Origin: Hermatobates lingyangjiaoensis | Taxonomy: Eukaryota; Arthropoda; Insecta; Hemiptera; Hermatobatidae | DNA: 64,000 nt | Direction of reading: 5' to 3' | NCBI GenBank assembly: GCA_026182355.1 | Contig: JAPFBL010000084.1 | Location: forward strand, 9,717,501 to 9,781,500 | In this document: positions 11,830 to 21,400 of the stretch, piece after piece | Numbering within the stretch: position 1 is the stretch's first letter | Layout of the letters: the number at the start of each line of letters is the position of its first letter | Made by a program: the position numbers and the translations under genes | Notes under the pieces: generated by a model | Database searches by the model: none | What the model was told of the DNA's origin: nothing | Seen by the model: only the letters and a program-made list of their open reading frames with translations

Positions 11830-12046
11830 TGATATATATATTAGTATAAATAGGCAGCAAATCCTCTTTCAAACAGGTATCATTAAAATTAACCGCAGTC
11901 TCGGCATTCACCATCTTAAGACTGAGAGATTCGATCCTACGAACTAACCTCCTGCTTACAGGATTCAACTGGAAAAGGAGTTGGCCAAGTGACATGTTAA
12001 ATAAAATCAATGAGGTAGTCAGTTGTTTTAAATGTATATAATTCAT
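11830..12046 (-). pseudogene. Penelope-like element ORF, N-terminal fragment
   Basis: Minus-strand frame of about 72 residues. Landmarks in order are SLGQLLFQLNPVSRRL, VNAETAVNFN, CLKEDLLPIYTNIYI. It resembles the basic, helical N-terminal region before the RT in Penelope-like ORFs, with the typical short C-L-K/R-x-x-L-x-P block. Coding similarity ends in TA-rich sequence at the left. The RT core is not on this strand next to it, so the piece is detached. Other fragments at 26.6, 36.9, 56.1 and 56.3 kb carry the same block. Confidence 0.6.
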
Positions 12047-12055
12047 ATCATAATC

Positions 12056-12290
12056 GACTTAAATTCACATATGAAACAGAAAACGATGGCAGTCTCCCAT
12101 TCCTCGATATATAGTTATAAGAGGAGAAAATGGTAACATTTTAACCGACACTTACACAAAACCTACCAGTGCTGGAAGAATACTGAATTATTATTCTTTG
12201 CATTCTATGAATCACAAATTTAATTTCGTTAAGAATATGGTGAACAAAGTCATTGAAATAAGTTCATCATGCTACCTATATAAAAATAAG
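12056..12290 (+). pseudogene. Penelope-like RT fragment (copy 1, 5' part)
   Basis: Frame reads GSLPFLDI, stop, VIRGENGN, then TYTKPTSAGRILNYYS and SHKF-like text. This is the conserved block after the RT catalytic YxDD (LPFLDV...V-RKPT-TGRYLN-S) in Penelope-like elements. It is about 80% similar by eye to 59,185-59,400 and has an in-frame stop. It breaks off at 12,290 and resumes at 13,048, because a GC-rich segment is inserted between. Confidence 0.72.
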
Positions 12291-13047
12291 AAAATCGTAG
12301 GTCAGGCTAACCTGCAATGCCTTACAGTTTTAGGACTACAATAGGATTCCTTTGAATTTGGTGGCCCTCTCTGAAGAGGGCAAAGCCCGTTTCCCCGGGA
12401 CCAGGGCTTGCTACTACTAGTTACTGGGACCCCATCAGATCATCATTGTGAGGAGTGTTGTTTGTACCTCAAGAGAAACGATTCATAGAGAGAGAGATTA
12501 AAACCTCTCGTTGGCTAAGCGCCACCTGGTCTGTGCTAGTTATGAGAACAGAACATAAACGGGTTCGAAGGGGTGGTAATCCACCCACTCAGAGCTCCCG
12601 TCCAGAGTCGAGCCTCTACTAGGCAAGTACCAATTGTCCAGTCTAATCAGCTGAGTTCAAGGCCCGTTCCCACTGGTAAGTGTTTGGGGTCTCTAGCTCC
12701 CCGGTATGCTAAGCACGCATTCTTCCGAGAAATTACTGCTTTCACACAGCGACCACAAGGGTCTACCCAACTTGAGTGAGAACCAATAGCCACTACGAAT
12801 CTAACCTTATTTGGCAGGAAGGAGAGAGAACCCCTCCATGGGCCCCCGCCGCCCGTAGTACCGATCTACTTTAAGAGTCTCGAATCGAACTCCGAACCAA
12901 AGGTCCTGCTGAACCTGCTCAGCTACAGGTAAGGTCAGTGGCCTCTTTTGCCCCTGGTTCAATGAACCTGTGGATATATATATAAGCCAATGCAACCTGC
13001 GTAAGTAGCTGCATGGCCCCACTAGGGGCGTAAAAAAATAAGAGAAA
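12281..13047 (-). mobile_element. GC-rich insertion in the PLE, tRNA-like promoter, target duplication
   Basis: Comparison with the uninterrupted copy at 59.4 kb shows about 736 extra bases, roughly 12,295-13,030. Similar A-rich text (TAAAAATAAGAAAA, then TAAAAAAATAAGAGAAA) flanks it, as expected for a retroposon target-site duplication. Base composition is much richer in G+C than the surroundings. On the minus strand it has pol III A- and B-box-like sequences. It may be a long or composite tRNA-derived SINE; no reverse transcriptase was seen in it. The predicted frames of 68 and 116 residues inside are not convincing genes. Confidence 0.6.
12870..12935 (-). promoter_or_regulatory. tRNA-like internal pol III promoter of the inserted SINE
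   Basis: Minus strand: TAGCTGAGCAGG (12,914-12,925) matches the A box TRGYNNANNNGG. GTTCGATTCGA (12,880-12,890) matches the B box GGTTCGANTCC closely and lies 34 nt downstream of it. The spacing suits a tRNA head. No intact cloverleaf was traced, so this is a tRNA-derived sequence rather than a working tRNA. Confidence 0.6.
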
Positions 13048-13385
13048 GGTAAAAGAGAAATTACAGAAGGATAACTATCCAGGAAAAATTTGATTGAACG
13101 TTTTTGGTCAAAATATTTGAGACAACAACAAGAGCAGAAATACTGCAATTGAGACAATTGCAGAAATACTGACGTAGAAGTTCAAGATAAAAAGTTTTTT
13201 AAATTTCCATATGTTGAAGGATTATCGCAAACAATGAAAAAAATCTTCAAAAGACATTTACCTCAAGTTCATTTAGCGTTTTATAGGAAAAGAAAAGTAG
13301 AATCTCTATTTTTAAGTATAAAAGAGAAGATTCCAAACGAATTACAGAGTAATGTTATATATGAAGTACAAAGACTGTAACAAAG
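13048..13385 (+). pseudogene. Penelope-like element fragment (copy 1, 3' part)
   Basis: Continues the interrupted copy. A frame reads KFPYVEGLSQTMKKIFKRHL, followed by an FYRKRKVESLFLSIKEKIP block and LQSNVIYEV. This is the region between RT and the GIY-YIG endonuclease in Penelope-like elements. Frameshifts and stops occur. The endonuclease itself is missing; similarity ends near the QRL following VIYEV. Confidence 0.68.
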
Positions 13386-13481
13386 TATATAAAATACCTC
13401 TCTTCCCTCTCATTTCTCTCAACCACTTACCATTATGTTACATTATGTTACTAGATCTTGTGTTTTAGATGGTTTTTGATT

Positions 13482-13510
13482 CTGACGAAGTGCGCTTGTT
13501 ACGGTTGAAA
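13482..13510 (+). ncRNA. Hammerhead ribozyme-like motif (GACCG family, single copy)
   Basis: CTGACGA 13,482-13,488 and GAAA 13,507-13,510 are intact. The 5' half of stem II reads AGTGCG instead of AGACCG, so pairing with CGGTT is weakened. Downstream GATCTTAGT and CGGTTTGAG match the other family members. It follows directly on the truncated PLE copy 1. Confidence 0.55.
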
Positions 13511-13689
13511 GATCTTAGTTTTCTTTCCTCATTTCTTATTGCGGTTTGAGCATTGGTGGTATTTTACCTTTTTATTGTGAAATCTTGTTATATTATATAT
13601 ATTCAATTCTGTGAAAATATCCATGACTGACACCAATAGTTCAAAGTTGGAAAGAAAACACAATGAAAAGGATAAACACTCGAACTCGA

Positions 13690-13960
13690 AAGGAAGCACT
13701 TCTTCTGGGAAGGAAGTCTTCTGGGAAGTACATCTGCTCCTGGGCTTAACCTCAATCGTTAATTGTTCTTTTTATATATTTTAGTCTCTTAATTAATCTT
13801 TGGTTTACTTACTTATTTTTATTTTTAATTTGGCTTTTACTATTAGTCACAATTTTTTATTTAAATGTTTTCATTCATTAATTACTTATTTTTGTTATTA
13901 TTTACTTATCTATCCTTGTTTACCCTCCCTCCGTAAGTTGGAGTACATTGTTTGAGTGCT
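13690..13960 (-). repeat. PLE leader-like low-complexity repeat
   Basis: On the minus strand this has an ACGATTGAGGTTAAGCCCAG block also found at 55,920-55,945, embedded in AATAAA-rich text and a TAAACAAGGATAGATAAG-like end. Similar A/T-rich leaders lie at 54.05-54.26, 55.1-55.4 and 56.65-57.0 kb, always beside hammerhead-type termini. Non-coding. Confidence 0.5.
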
Positions 13961-14069
13961 TCTTCAAGAACACGAGCCTGTCGGTACCTGTCTTCGGAGC
14001 AACTCACATCTATCTCGAAATACAGCAGTGATTTTCTGTAACTTCTTTTCTGGGTGTTCTTTTCGTGAA

Positions 14070-14070
14070 C

Positions 14071-14109
<39 letters not shown>

Positions 14110-14221
14110 CATATATAAACTAGAATTTAAAAAGAACACATAGAAAGGAAATCACTATGTGTGGAAACACACATATCACTATGTGATTTCCTTTCTATGT
14201 GTTCTTTTTAAATTCTAGTTT
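14070..14221. repeat. (TA)n followed by inverted PLE-terminus arms
   Basis: After a TA run at about 14,075-14,105, arms 14,117-14,153 and 14,185-14,221 (AAACTAGAATTTAAAAAGAA and complement) are inverted copies. The same AACTAGAATTT...AACACA text abuts TA runs at 55.6 and 56.4 kb. Confidence 0.8.
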
Positions 14222-14672
14222 ATTCAGTTCGAAGAATCGTTTCATCTAATTGTTGCATACATATATATATGTATAATTTGGTGTTAAAATTAAATGACAC
14301 AAATTACACTTTTTTAACGTATCAGTTCTTTATTTTAAGTCTTGCTTACCAAACTTTTGACCAACAATTGGCCATTATAAGTTTTTTGTATGTAAAAATA
14401 ATACTTTTTTTTTGGTTAAGGCTTGGTTAGTAGATTCTAAAATAATGGTTTCATTTTGTTAAAAATGTGTCTATTGTGATAATTTATAAGACAGTCCACT
14501 TAAATATATATATATTGATTTGTTTTCTTGACCTAATATTTATATAACATTTTTGTTATAAGGCATAAACCCTAAAAATTCTTATAACAAACACACATAT
14601 ATATTTAACACTATTTTTCTTTTTTATGGAGGTATGATCTAGCATTAATAATACAACACCATTAAGCCAACG

Positions 14673-14700
14673 TTTCGTCTATATTTGTAGACATCTTCGG
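14673..14700 (-). ncRNA. Hammerhead ribozyme-like motif (GTCTA family)
   Basis: Minus strand: CCGAAGA, 5-bp stem II GTCTA/TAGAC with a CAAATA loop, then GAAA and CGTTGG. The first box has C for the conserved T of CTGANGA, which would be expected to impair catalysis. The overall layout matches the GACATA family. Confidence 0.6.
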
Positions 14701-14824
14701 GGCTACCTCAGTACAGAATTTAATTACAATAACATGAAACATATTTATATTATATTATTTAATTAATATACATAATTACCTTGGTATTTTTCTATTGTGA
14801 GGAAGCAACTACATAACGGTTTGT

Positions 14825-14851
14825 GTTCGAATGTCTACAAATATAGACGAA
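14825..14851 (+). ncRNA. Decayed hammerhead-like core
   Basis: Stem II (GTCTA/TAGAC) and GAAA are kept, followed by TGTCGG, but the upstream box reads TTCGAA rather than CTGAAGA. Inverted partner of 14,673-14,700. Confidence 0.4.
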
Positions 14852-14962
14852 ATGTCGGCTTAAAGGTGTTGTATTATTGAAGTTAGACCAAACCTCGATA
14901 AAAAAGAAAAATAGAGTTATGTGGTTATTAGATATGTGGTCGAGATAAGGAAAACATTCGTG

Positions 14963-14965
<3 letters not shown>

Positions 14966-15018
<53 letters not shown>
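14966..15018. repeat. (TA)n microsatellite
   Basis: About 26 uninterrupted TA units immediately precede the left terminal inverted repeat of the element that follows. It probably includes its TA target site. Confidence 0.95.
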
Positions 15019-15021
<3 letters not shown>

Positions 15022-15277
15022 CCGTTTATTTTGAAAGTGGCCTAATTCCATTTTCCAAAAAAATTTAGCTAGCTATTTAAATAATTACATTTTTACGTTA
15101 TCTTTACCTTTTGCAGCAAATTGTACCAAATTTATTTAAAATTACTAAGTTTTTTTATAACAAAAATTAGTTGATAAATAAAATGACAATATTTTTAAAT
15201 TTTGTAAAACGCAAACCCTTAAATATCTCGATTTTAACATAAATGGAATTAGGCCACTTTCAAAATAAGCGGCTCAT
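15017..15277. mobile_element. Non-autonomous TIR DNA transposon (261 bp, TA-flanked)
   Basis: Terminal inverted repeats of 37 bp, 15,017-15,053 and 15,241-15,277, differ at one position. They start ATGAGCCG and contain GAAAGTGGCCTAATTCC. Both ends abut TA. There is no transposase coding. The size, TA flanks and long TIRs fit a Tc1/mariner-type MITE, but the superfamily assignment is inference because a TA duplication cannot be told from the neighbouring (TA)n. Confidence 0.8.
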
Positions 15278-15380
15278 ATATGTACATCATGATTTGTTTT
15301 CTTAACCCAATATTTATATGATGTAATTTTTTTTTTTGAGGTTTGAGGTCCAATGATTAAAACTAGTCCTTTTGCCGACG

Positions 15381-15408
15381 TTTCGACATATATTTATGTC
15401 ATCTTCAG
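15381..15408 (-). ncRNA. Hammerhead ribozyme motif (GACATA family)
   Basis: Minus strand: CTGAAGA, stem II GACATA/TATGTC, GAAA, CGTC, with GCC/GGC available for stem I. Same sequence as the motif at 11,040-11,067. Confidence 0.8.
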
Positions 15409-15490
15409 GGCTACAACATGATTGTTTTACAATTAGCACTACTACTACTACAATTAGTTGTGCTAATTGTAAAACAATCATGTTGTAGCC

Positions 15491-15518
15491 CTGAAGATGA
15501 CATAAATATATGTCGAAA
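15491..15518 (+). ncRNA. Hammerhead ribozyme motif (GACATA family)
   Basis: CTGAAGA 15,491-15,497, stem II GACATA/TATGTC, GAAA 15,515-15,518, then CGTC and GGC. Inverted partner of the motif at 15,381. Canonical core. Confidence 0.8.
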
Positions 15519-15575
15519 CGTCGGCAAAAGGACTAGTTTTAATCATTGGACCTCAAACCTCAAAAAAAAAATTAC

Positions 15576-15577
<2 letters not shown>

Positions 15578-15607
<30 letters not shown>
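15578..15607. repeat. (TA)n microsatellite at the palindrome's right end
   Basis: TA run directly joined to the right arm of the palindrome. Confidence 0.9.
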
Positions 15608-15608
<1 letters not shown>

Positions 15609-15609
15609 C

Positions 15610-17040
15610 CATATTAGATTTCCAATATTTTTATAATTAGTATTGTAAATATATTGTGTAATAACGTATTTATTTTTTTCAATAAATGGCACACTTTGTT
15701 ATTAAAATAAAGATTTCTACCATCAAGGTGTTGTCACCTGGAGCAACGAGTAAGACCGACCTCGGGCTGTTCGCTAAGTAGGAAAAAAATATTGTAATTT
15801 TGGTTAATGTTTTTTATTTGTTGAAACTTAAGAATAATTGGGTAACTAAAAGTGAAATAAATTTAACGGCTGCGTTCAAAGATACAATTAGAGCGGAGTT
15901 ACAGAGAAACTTCTAGGAATATTGACTTGTTTTTTTTTTGTAAACAATATTGTATAAACATGTTGTCTAACTGGTGCTCTAATGACTTTTGGCCTTTGTC
16001 TAAACGGTTTCCAGACTTTTTGTTTGAAGTTGAGCAGCTCTAAGTAGTTTAATTTGGTTGACTATTAATAGTAATTCATTTATTCTTGAAAAGTGTTCCT
16101 TCGCAATATGCAAATTTATTGTACACTGTTTAAAATATAAATATATAGGTCAAGCAAATAAGGTCAAAATAATTGAAATTAATTTTATAAAAGTTTTAAA
16201 TTTTGTTTATTCCAGTAACCTGACAAATGGTTATCTATCCATCTGAAAATATGTGTTCAATTTAAAATTAAAATGAATAATAGCATGATTCTTTAAATTT
16301 TGAGTTATCAAACAGATTCAATTTTCTTTTTAATGAATGTTACAATATTTCTTGATTCAGAATCAAGCAGTTCTGTTATCAGAATTAAATGCAGTCAAAC
16401 AAAGTATTAATTTGAAATATTTAAATAAACATAAAAAAATGTTTTTATGCCGACCATTGTTTTAGAAACCGGAACAAATGAAATTCTATATATGTTTTCT
16501 TAAAGATTAACTTCGTATTACATATTATTTTGTCTAAAGTAAATTTTTGAAGATTAAAAGAATATATATTTTGTTTTTTGAGAAATATATTGTAATGTAC
16601 AGGAAAAACGTGAAAATGTCCTTTTACTTGGTCCAAAGGGTTTACAAAGGTTACACAAAAAATTAAGATTTCTCCTTAATTTTGCTTGCTACAATATCTA
16701 ATTGCATGGAATGGAAAAACTAATTAAGAGTATCAGTGACTAAATAATTATGTAATTTAAAATAAAAATTTCATAGAGTGATGTTGCTTTAGTCTTTAAT
16801 TCATGATCACATGTTCCCTGATAAAAATCTCTCATGCCCAAATAAGATTTCCTAAACACAACATAGTACTGTTTTACCCTCAACCACAGCATAATGTGTA
16901 CTAAGATTAAAATATTAAATTGAAATATAAAAATAAATATTAAAGAAAATCTTAGGTGTGTATTTTGGAGAAAATATAAATCAAGATATTTTTTTTAAAA
17001 TTTCTAAAAATTTTTTAAAAATTATTTCAAATTTTATATA
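15610..17040. other. A+T-rich stretch, no clear feature
   Basis: A slightly richer patch near 15,715-15,775 (CACCTGGAGCAACGAG and CGACCTCGGGCTGTTCGC) shows no identifiable domain or RNA fold. Short open frames at 16,058 and 16,445 lack motifs. Confidence 0.45.
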
Positions 17041-17049
17041 CACTTATGG

Positions 17050-17137
17050 CAGGGGTGCTCAATACGTCGATCGCGAGGCCAATAGTGGTAGATCGCATAC
17101 AACTTTGAAAAAAAAAAGTTCCCGGGTGACAGTCAGC

Positions 17138-17235
<98 letters not shown>

Positions 17236-17654
17236 CTGTGGTGTGTGTGTGTGTGTGTGTGTCTACAAAGCTTCTGTCTTTGAGCACAATGCAAAGCTAC
17301 AAAAAACAGCTGTATTATTATTTTATTTTATTGTTTTTATTTATTTATTTTTAATTATTATTATTATAAATTGTCAATGTATTGTTATTATTATTATTAT
17401 TGGGAGCCCAGCACAATGTGCGTAAATGCATTTCACCTCCTCAACCAAAAAAATTATTATTATTATTATTATTATATAGTAATCACAAAAACATGTTGAG
17501 AGCTTATTTTGGTGCAATATTGGCTCATGTGGTAATGCAAGGTAAGAATGTTCAATAAATTTTAAAATAACATACGCTTTTATGGGTCGGTAGATCATTT
17601 TGACTTGGTCATTTTATAAGTAGCTCACATACTGAAACAGTGTGAGCACCCCTG
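17050..17654. mobile_element. Non-autonomous hAT-like DNA transposon
   Basis: Perfect 12-bp terminal inverted repeats CAGGGGTGCTCA / TGAGCACCCCTG bound a 605-bp element. They are flanked by 8-bp duplications ACTTATGG (17,042-17,049) and ACTTACGG (17,655-17,662), with one mismatch. An 8-bp target duplication and a CAGGGGTG-type end are hallmarks of the hAT superfamily. There is no transposase; the interior holds GATCGCGAGGCC near the left end, a large compound microsatellite and ATT-rich runs. The two open frames across it are microsatellite translations. Confidence 0.88.
17143..17262. repeat. Compound microsatellite (TC)n(TCTA)n(GT)n
   Basis: About 22 TC units, about 11 TCTA units and about 11 GT units lie consecutively inside the hAT-like element. 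ATT-type runs follow near 17,350-17,475. Confidence 0.95.
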
Positions 17655-18079
17655 ACTTACGGTGTGCAGAAGTATTAAATTTATCTTACAGATATATAGA
17701 TTAACATCAATATATTCTATCTAGATGCTTTATTTAATTCAAAACTATACATAAACTAATTGTAATTTTTATTTTACGTTAGCGTTATAGAAGGATTTGG
17801 ATACTGATTCAATAATATAAGGAATCTTACTTCTGTACTCAGAAAGGAATGACTATATGAGATATCTCAAAGTATTTATCCACGCATGCCAATTAAGTAA
17901 TTTAGTCTTCTCATGTATATATCCTTAACAACATTTTACGAATATTCTTTTAACTAAAGATTTGTATTAAAAGTTTTAAAAGGACTTTTATTTCCGTACA
18001 AATAAGATAGAATTTTTTAATAAAACCTTCCTCTTTCTTGGGATGCAATCATAATTTCATCATCATTATTTTACCATAA

Positions 18080-18440
18080 TTAAAAAAACGATTTGCATGT
18101 TTTGTGTCCTCAAAATTATTTTTGGACTTTTTTTTTATGATATTTGAATGTGTGTTTGTGTTTATAAAATTGTGTGGATGGGTGCGCTTTTGTGTTTTAC
18201 AAAAGTTGGTAAAGCTACAGGCCACACCGCTTGATGGATCAAATTCATATTTTACACCAAAATTGGTCTTATAGTGTAGATGTGTTCAATTGTTTTCAGG
18301 CAATATTCTATCACAGAAAAGTTACTTTTTCTTATCAAACATGTTTAGTCTAAAAACGTATGTTACAGACATTTTTTTCTCCTAAACTACCAGCTCTGAG
18401 CGATAAAACGTTAGGATTATCGGTCTATCTTGGTGATAAA
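18080..18440 (+). repeat. Dispersed repeat family A, copy 4
   Basis: Clear ordered blocks: GTCCTCAAAATTA, TTTGAATGTGTGTTTGTG, GCTACAGGCCACACCGCTTG, ATGGATCAAATTCATATTTT, GTAGATGTGTTCAATTG, CAGGCAATATT, AAAAGTTACTTTTTC, TCTCCTAAACTACCAGCTCT. This is the most readable copy of the 5' half of the family. Confidence 0.7.
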
Positions 18441-21400
18441 AATTAGAAACTACAATAATAATATAAGAATTTTCATTTCCAATCTTCATATGGATTTAAA
18501 ATAGTATTATGAATGTAATAATACTTATACAGTATTATTAATTAAATTATTATTTATTTCGATTAAATAATTTACTATTGAATAAAAGTATTAAATAGTA
18601 TTTATGTTAGATTTAATAAAGTATTTAATACTATAATATTTTGATAGTAGCCTTATTATATTTAAAATATAAAAATTAAATTACATTCTATATAGGACAT
18701 CTATTACTTCCAGAAAAAGACAATTGGGAAATGATTATAGTAAACGAGGTTTATACTCAGTAAATGAAAAAAACAAATTTATCTCAAGTTTTATTCTTAC
18801 ATGCACTATTTAATAAATTATTTTTAATTACTGTACAGTAACAATGAAGAAAAATCGTATTTTTCACAAGAACTTATTTTCATACTCTCAACCTATTTTA
18901 GTAGAACGAATTTTGTGATTATGTTGAAACATGCGTTTTTGGTTGGGTATCAAAAAGTTTGGGAACACAATATAGACTGTATCATTTGACGGATCGCAAT
19001 GAAATTCGACTTATTAAGCCCCTTTCCTTGGTTAGAAAAAGAGCTGTGTTGACCTTTGATAATATCCAAGCATGAGATAGGCACGCTTTACTTTACATTA
19101 ATACGAAAAATAAAATTTTATCACTCAACCACTAATCATACAAAGTTAAACTTTTGTGTTTTATGTTTTTACAATAATAATACATTGTGATAACATAGAA
19201 TCAATTAATTTCATTTTAAAAGATATAAGTGGTTATATATTTTTTTGTAATGAATATCATTGAATTATTTTAATTAATGATTAATTAAACAACCAATTAT
19301 CAATTAAACAATGAACAATTGATAGATGTTTATCGATTATTAGTGTAATTTCAAAAATAAGTTTACTTCTAATAAATTACTTATATTACTCTCTGTAAGT
19401 AAATTGAGATGAGCAATCCGAAAGAAGATACTGGTGGATTTTAATGGTAATTCTTTTTAGTATTTACCTATTGTTTTTAACAATAATCCAAATTTCGAAA
19501 CATTTTTATCATAAGGTACTCGCTTAATAGCAATGCTAAATATCGGCATATTTATTTACTATATTAAAAGATTTTCGTATTATTTAAATATTAAAATATT
19601 AATAGTATTTTAATATCGTCAATAGGAATACTCTCTTATACCACTAACAGTGTAATTAATCATTGAAATACAGACATAAAATAAAATCACATTTCTCAAG
19701 CTATGTCTCGATCATTACAAGTATAAGTATACTAAGCCTATAAATGGTAATGAGTTTACATATACAACAGTTTAGTTGAAACCTAAATTAACTTGTTTTT
19801 TTTTTAACATCAAATATTATGGATAAAATTTTCCATTTAAATAAAATCCTTCATTCAATAAAAATCTGAAATATTACAACAATTTAGGAGCAATATTTGA
19901 GTAAATTTAAGAGATATAACGAGAAAGGAAAAGTTACAGTATGAACAGAAAATGGACAAATTTAATTAATAGATTAAAGCATATTTCATAAATACTGTAA
20001 GAATATTAATGATCAGGAAGATGATTCTATTATACAATAATCTTTGTTTTATGTTGAGGCTCAATTCACTCAAGATGTTATTATGTGTTACACAAAAGAA
20101 TAGGCCTGAGTAACACAAAAGAATAGCATACATCCTCGTATTTTGAGCATTGTTATAAACTCATCATAAAGGGATACTTTGTTACCGCGGTGTTACTACG
20201 GATGTTTGACTGATTTTTATCATTCTTTCAGGTATGAATCTACTCTATTTCATGGTATGAAAGAATGAAAAAACATATCTTCTTGATACGCCACGTCACC
20301 AAGATAAGCAAAGTCTTATTTAGTTCTCTCGATTGAAGCTGTTTATTAGTGTAAGCTTAACAGTTGTAACACTGATATTCAAACATGTCCACTGGGGAAT
20401 GCGGCAGTGCCCTTCTATTGATATTTCAATAATCCTTCATCCTGAGTGCTTGGTCGCCAATCTTTTCTCTCCTGAGGACATTTCAACAATAATTTGAAAC
20501 CTCCCCAATTATTATTGGAATAGCTTTGATCTTCTTATTATAATTTTATCTGTTCCCTTTTTTTACCGTCCAGTATTTAGTAGCGTTACGAGTGCTTATT
20601 GCGTTGCGTGTGTGTGTGTGTGTTGGGGGGGGGGGGGGGGGGGGGTCAGTGTATGTGTATTAGTGTGTGTCTATTTTTCTTTCAATCAGTTGTTACTGCG
20701 TGTTTATTGTTCCATTTTTACACTCATTTTATCAAATACATTCATATTCAAATTATCATTTATTTAACAAAGATACATATATTGAAGTTATATATGTATC
20801 CTGTTTTATAAAATATGAAAACAACTAAACATTGTTAATGATCTAAGTATTGTAAATGTTAGTAACTTTATAGTATACGTAGTTCTAGGTTAATACTATT
20901 CAAATCATTATAAAGTAATTATGAGTAATTGAATTACTCATTCAATTAATGAAGATCTTCCTTTGTAAAATGTAGGCAATTTACAAATAATCTGTTACGA
21001 TATTTGGAGAATATTGATCTTACAGTTGCAGATAGAAGATGCTATTGCAAGTCTATCTAGTTAGGATCTGTTTGCACTATGACCTGACAACCCTTGGTAA
21101 ATTTGTAAGTTCCTGTGCAAGTTGACATCTAATCTTTAATTTTATTGTGGGAAACGTTATAGTATACTGTCCATGATGAATGATTAATTATTGATGGTTT
21201 CAAGTTATCCATAGCACTTCTTTGTAAGAAGACTTAATACTGATTTAACGATTTCTTCACCCAAATCCATGTCGCTAACATTACTTGCTGTTAAATTTGC
21301 CCTCTCGTTACCTAGTATCCCAATGTGCTTTTCCCCAGGAAAACGTTTAGCCTTATCGCTTCTACATTCTTATCGCATTTGACAGAGAATTAATGTTACT

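Larger units (their letters stand above)
14611..14914. repeat. Inverted PLE terminus pair (GTCTA family)
   Basis: Outer arms (CTATTTTTCTTTTTTAT and its complement; CCAACGTTTCGTCTATATTT and a variant complement) are inverted around about 120 bp of A+T-rich sequence. The left unit keeps a good hammerhead structure and the right one is decayed. Confidence 0.75.
15321..15577. repeat. PLE palindrome, ~119-bp arms (same family as 10,982-11,800)
   Basis: Arms 15,321-15,439 and 15,460-15,577 are near-perfect reverse complements. They match the outer ~120 bp of each arm of the large palindrome at 11 kb, but are joined at a different internal point. Each arm holds an intact hammerhead core. The left flank (CATGATTTGTTTTCTTAACC and onwards) also matches the flank of the 11-kb element. 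Confidence 0.92.

Noticed and set aside
13981..14020. Possible hammerhead (plus strand, ...ATCTCGAAATAC)
   Set aside because: Resembles the GAAATATTG family tail but the first box and stem II are unrecognisable.
16958..17425. 155-residue frame with SLSLSLSL, YLSIYLSI and VCVCV runs
   Set aside because: Pure translation of the compound microsatellite inside the hAT-like element.
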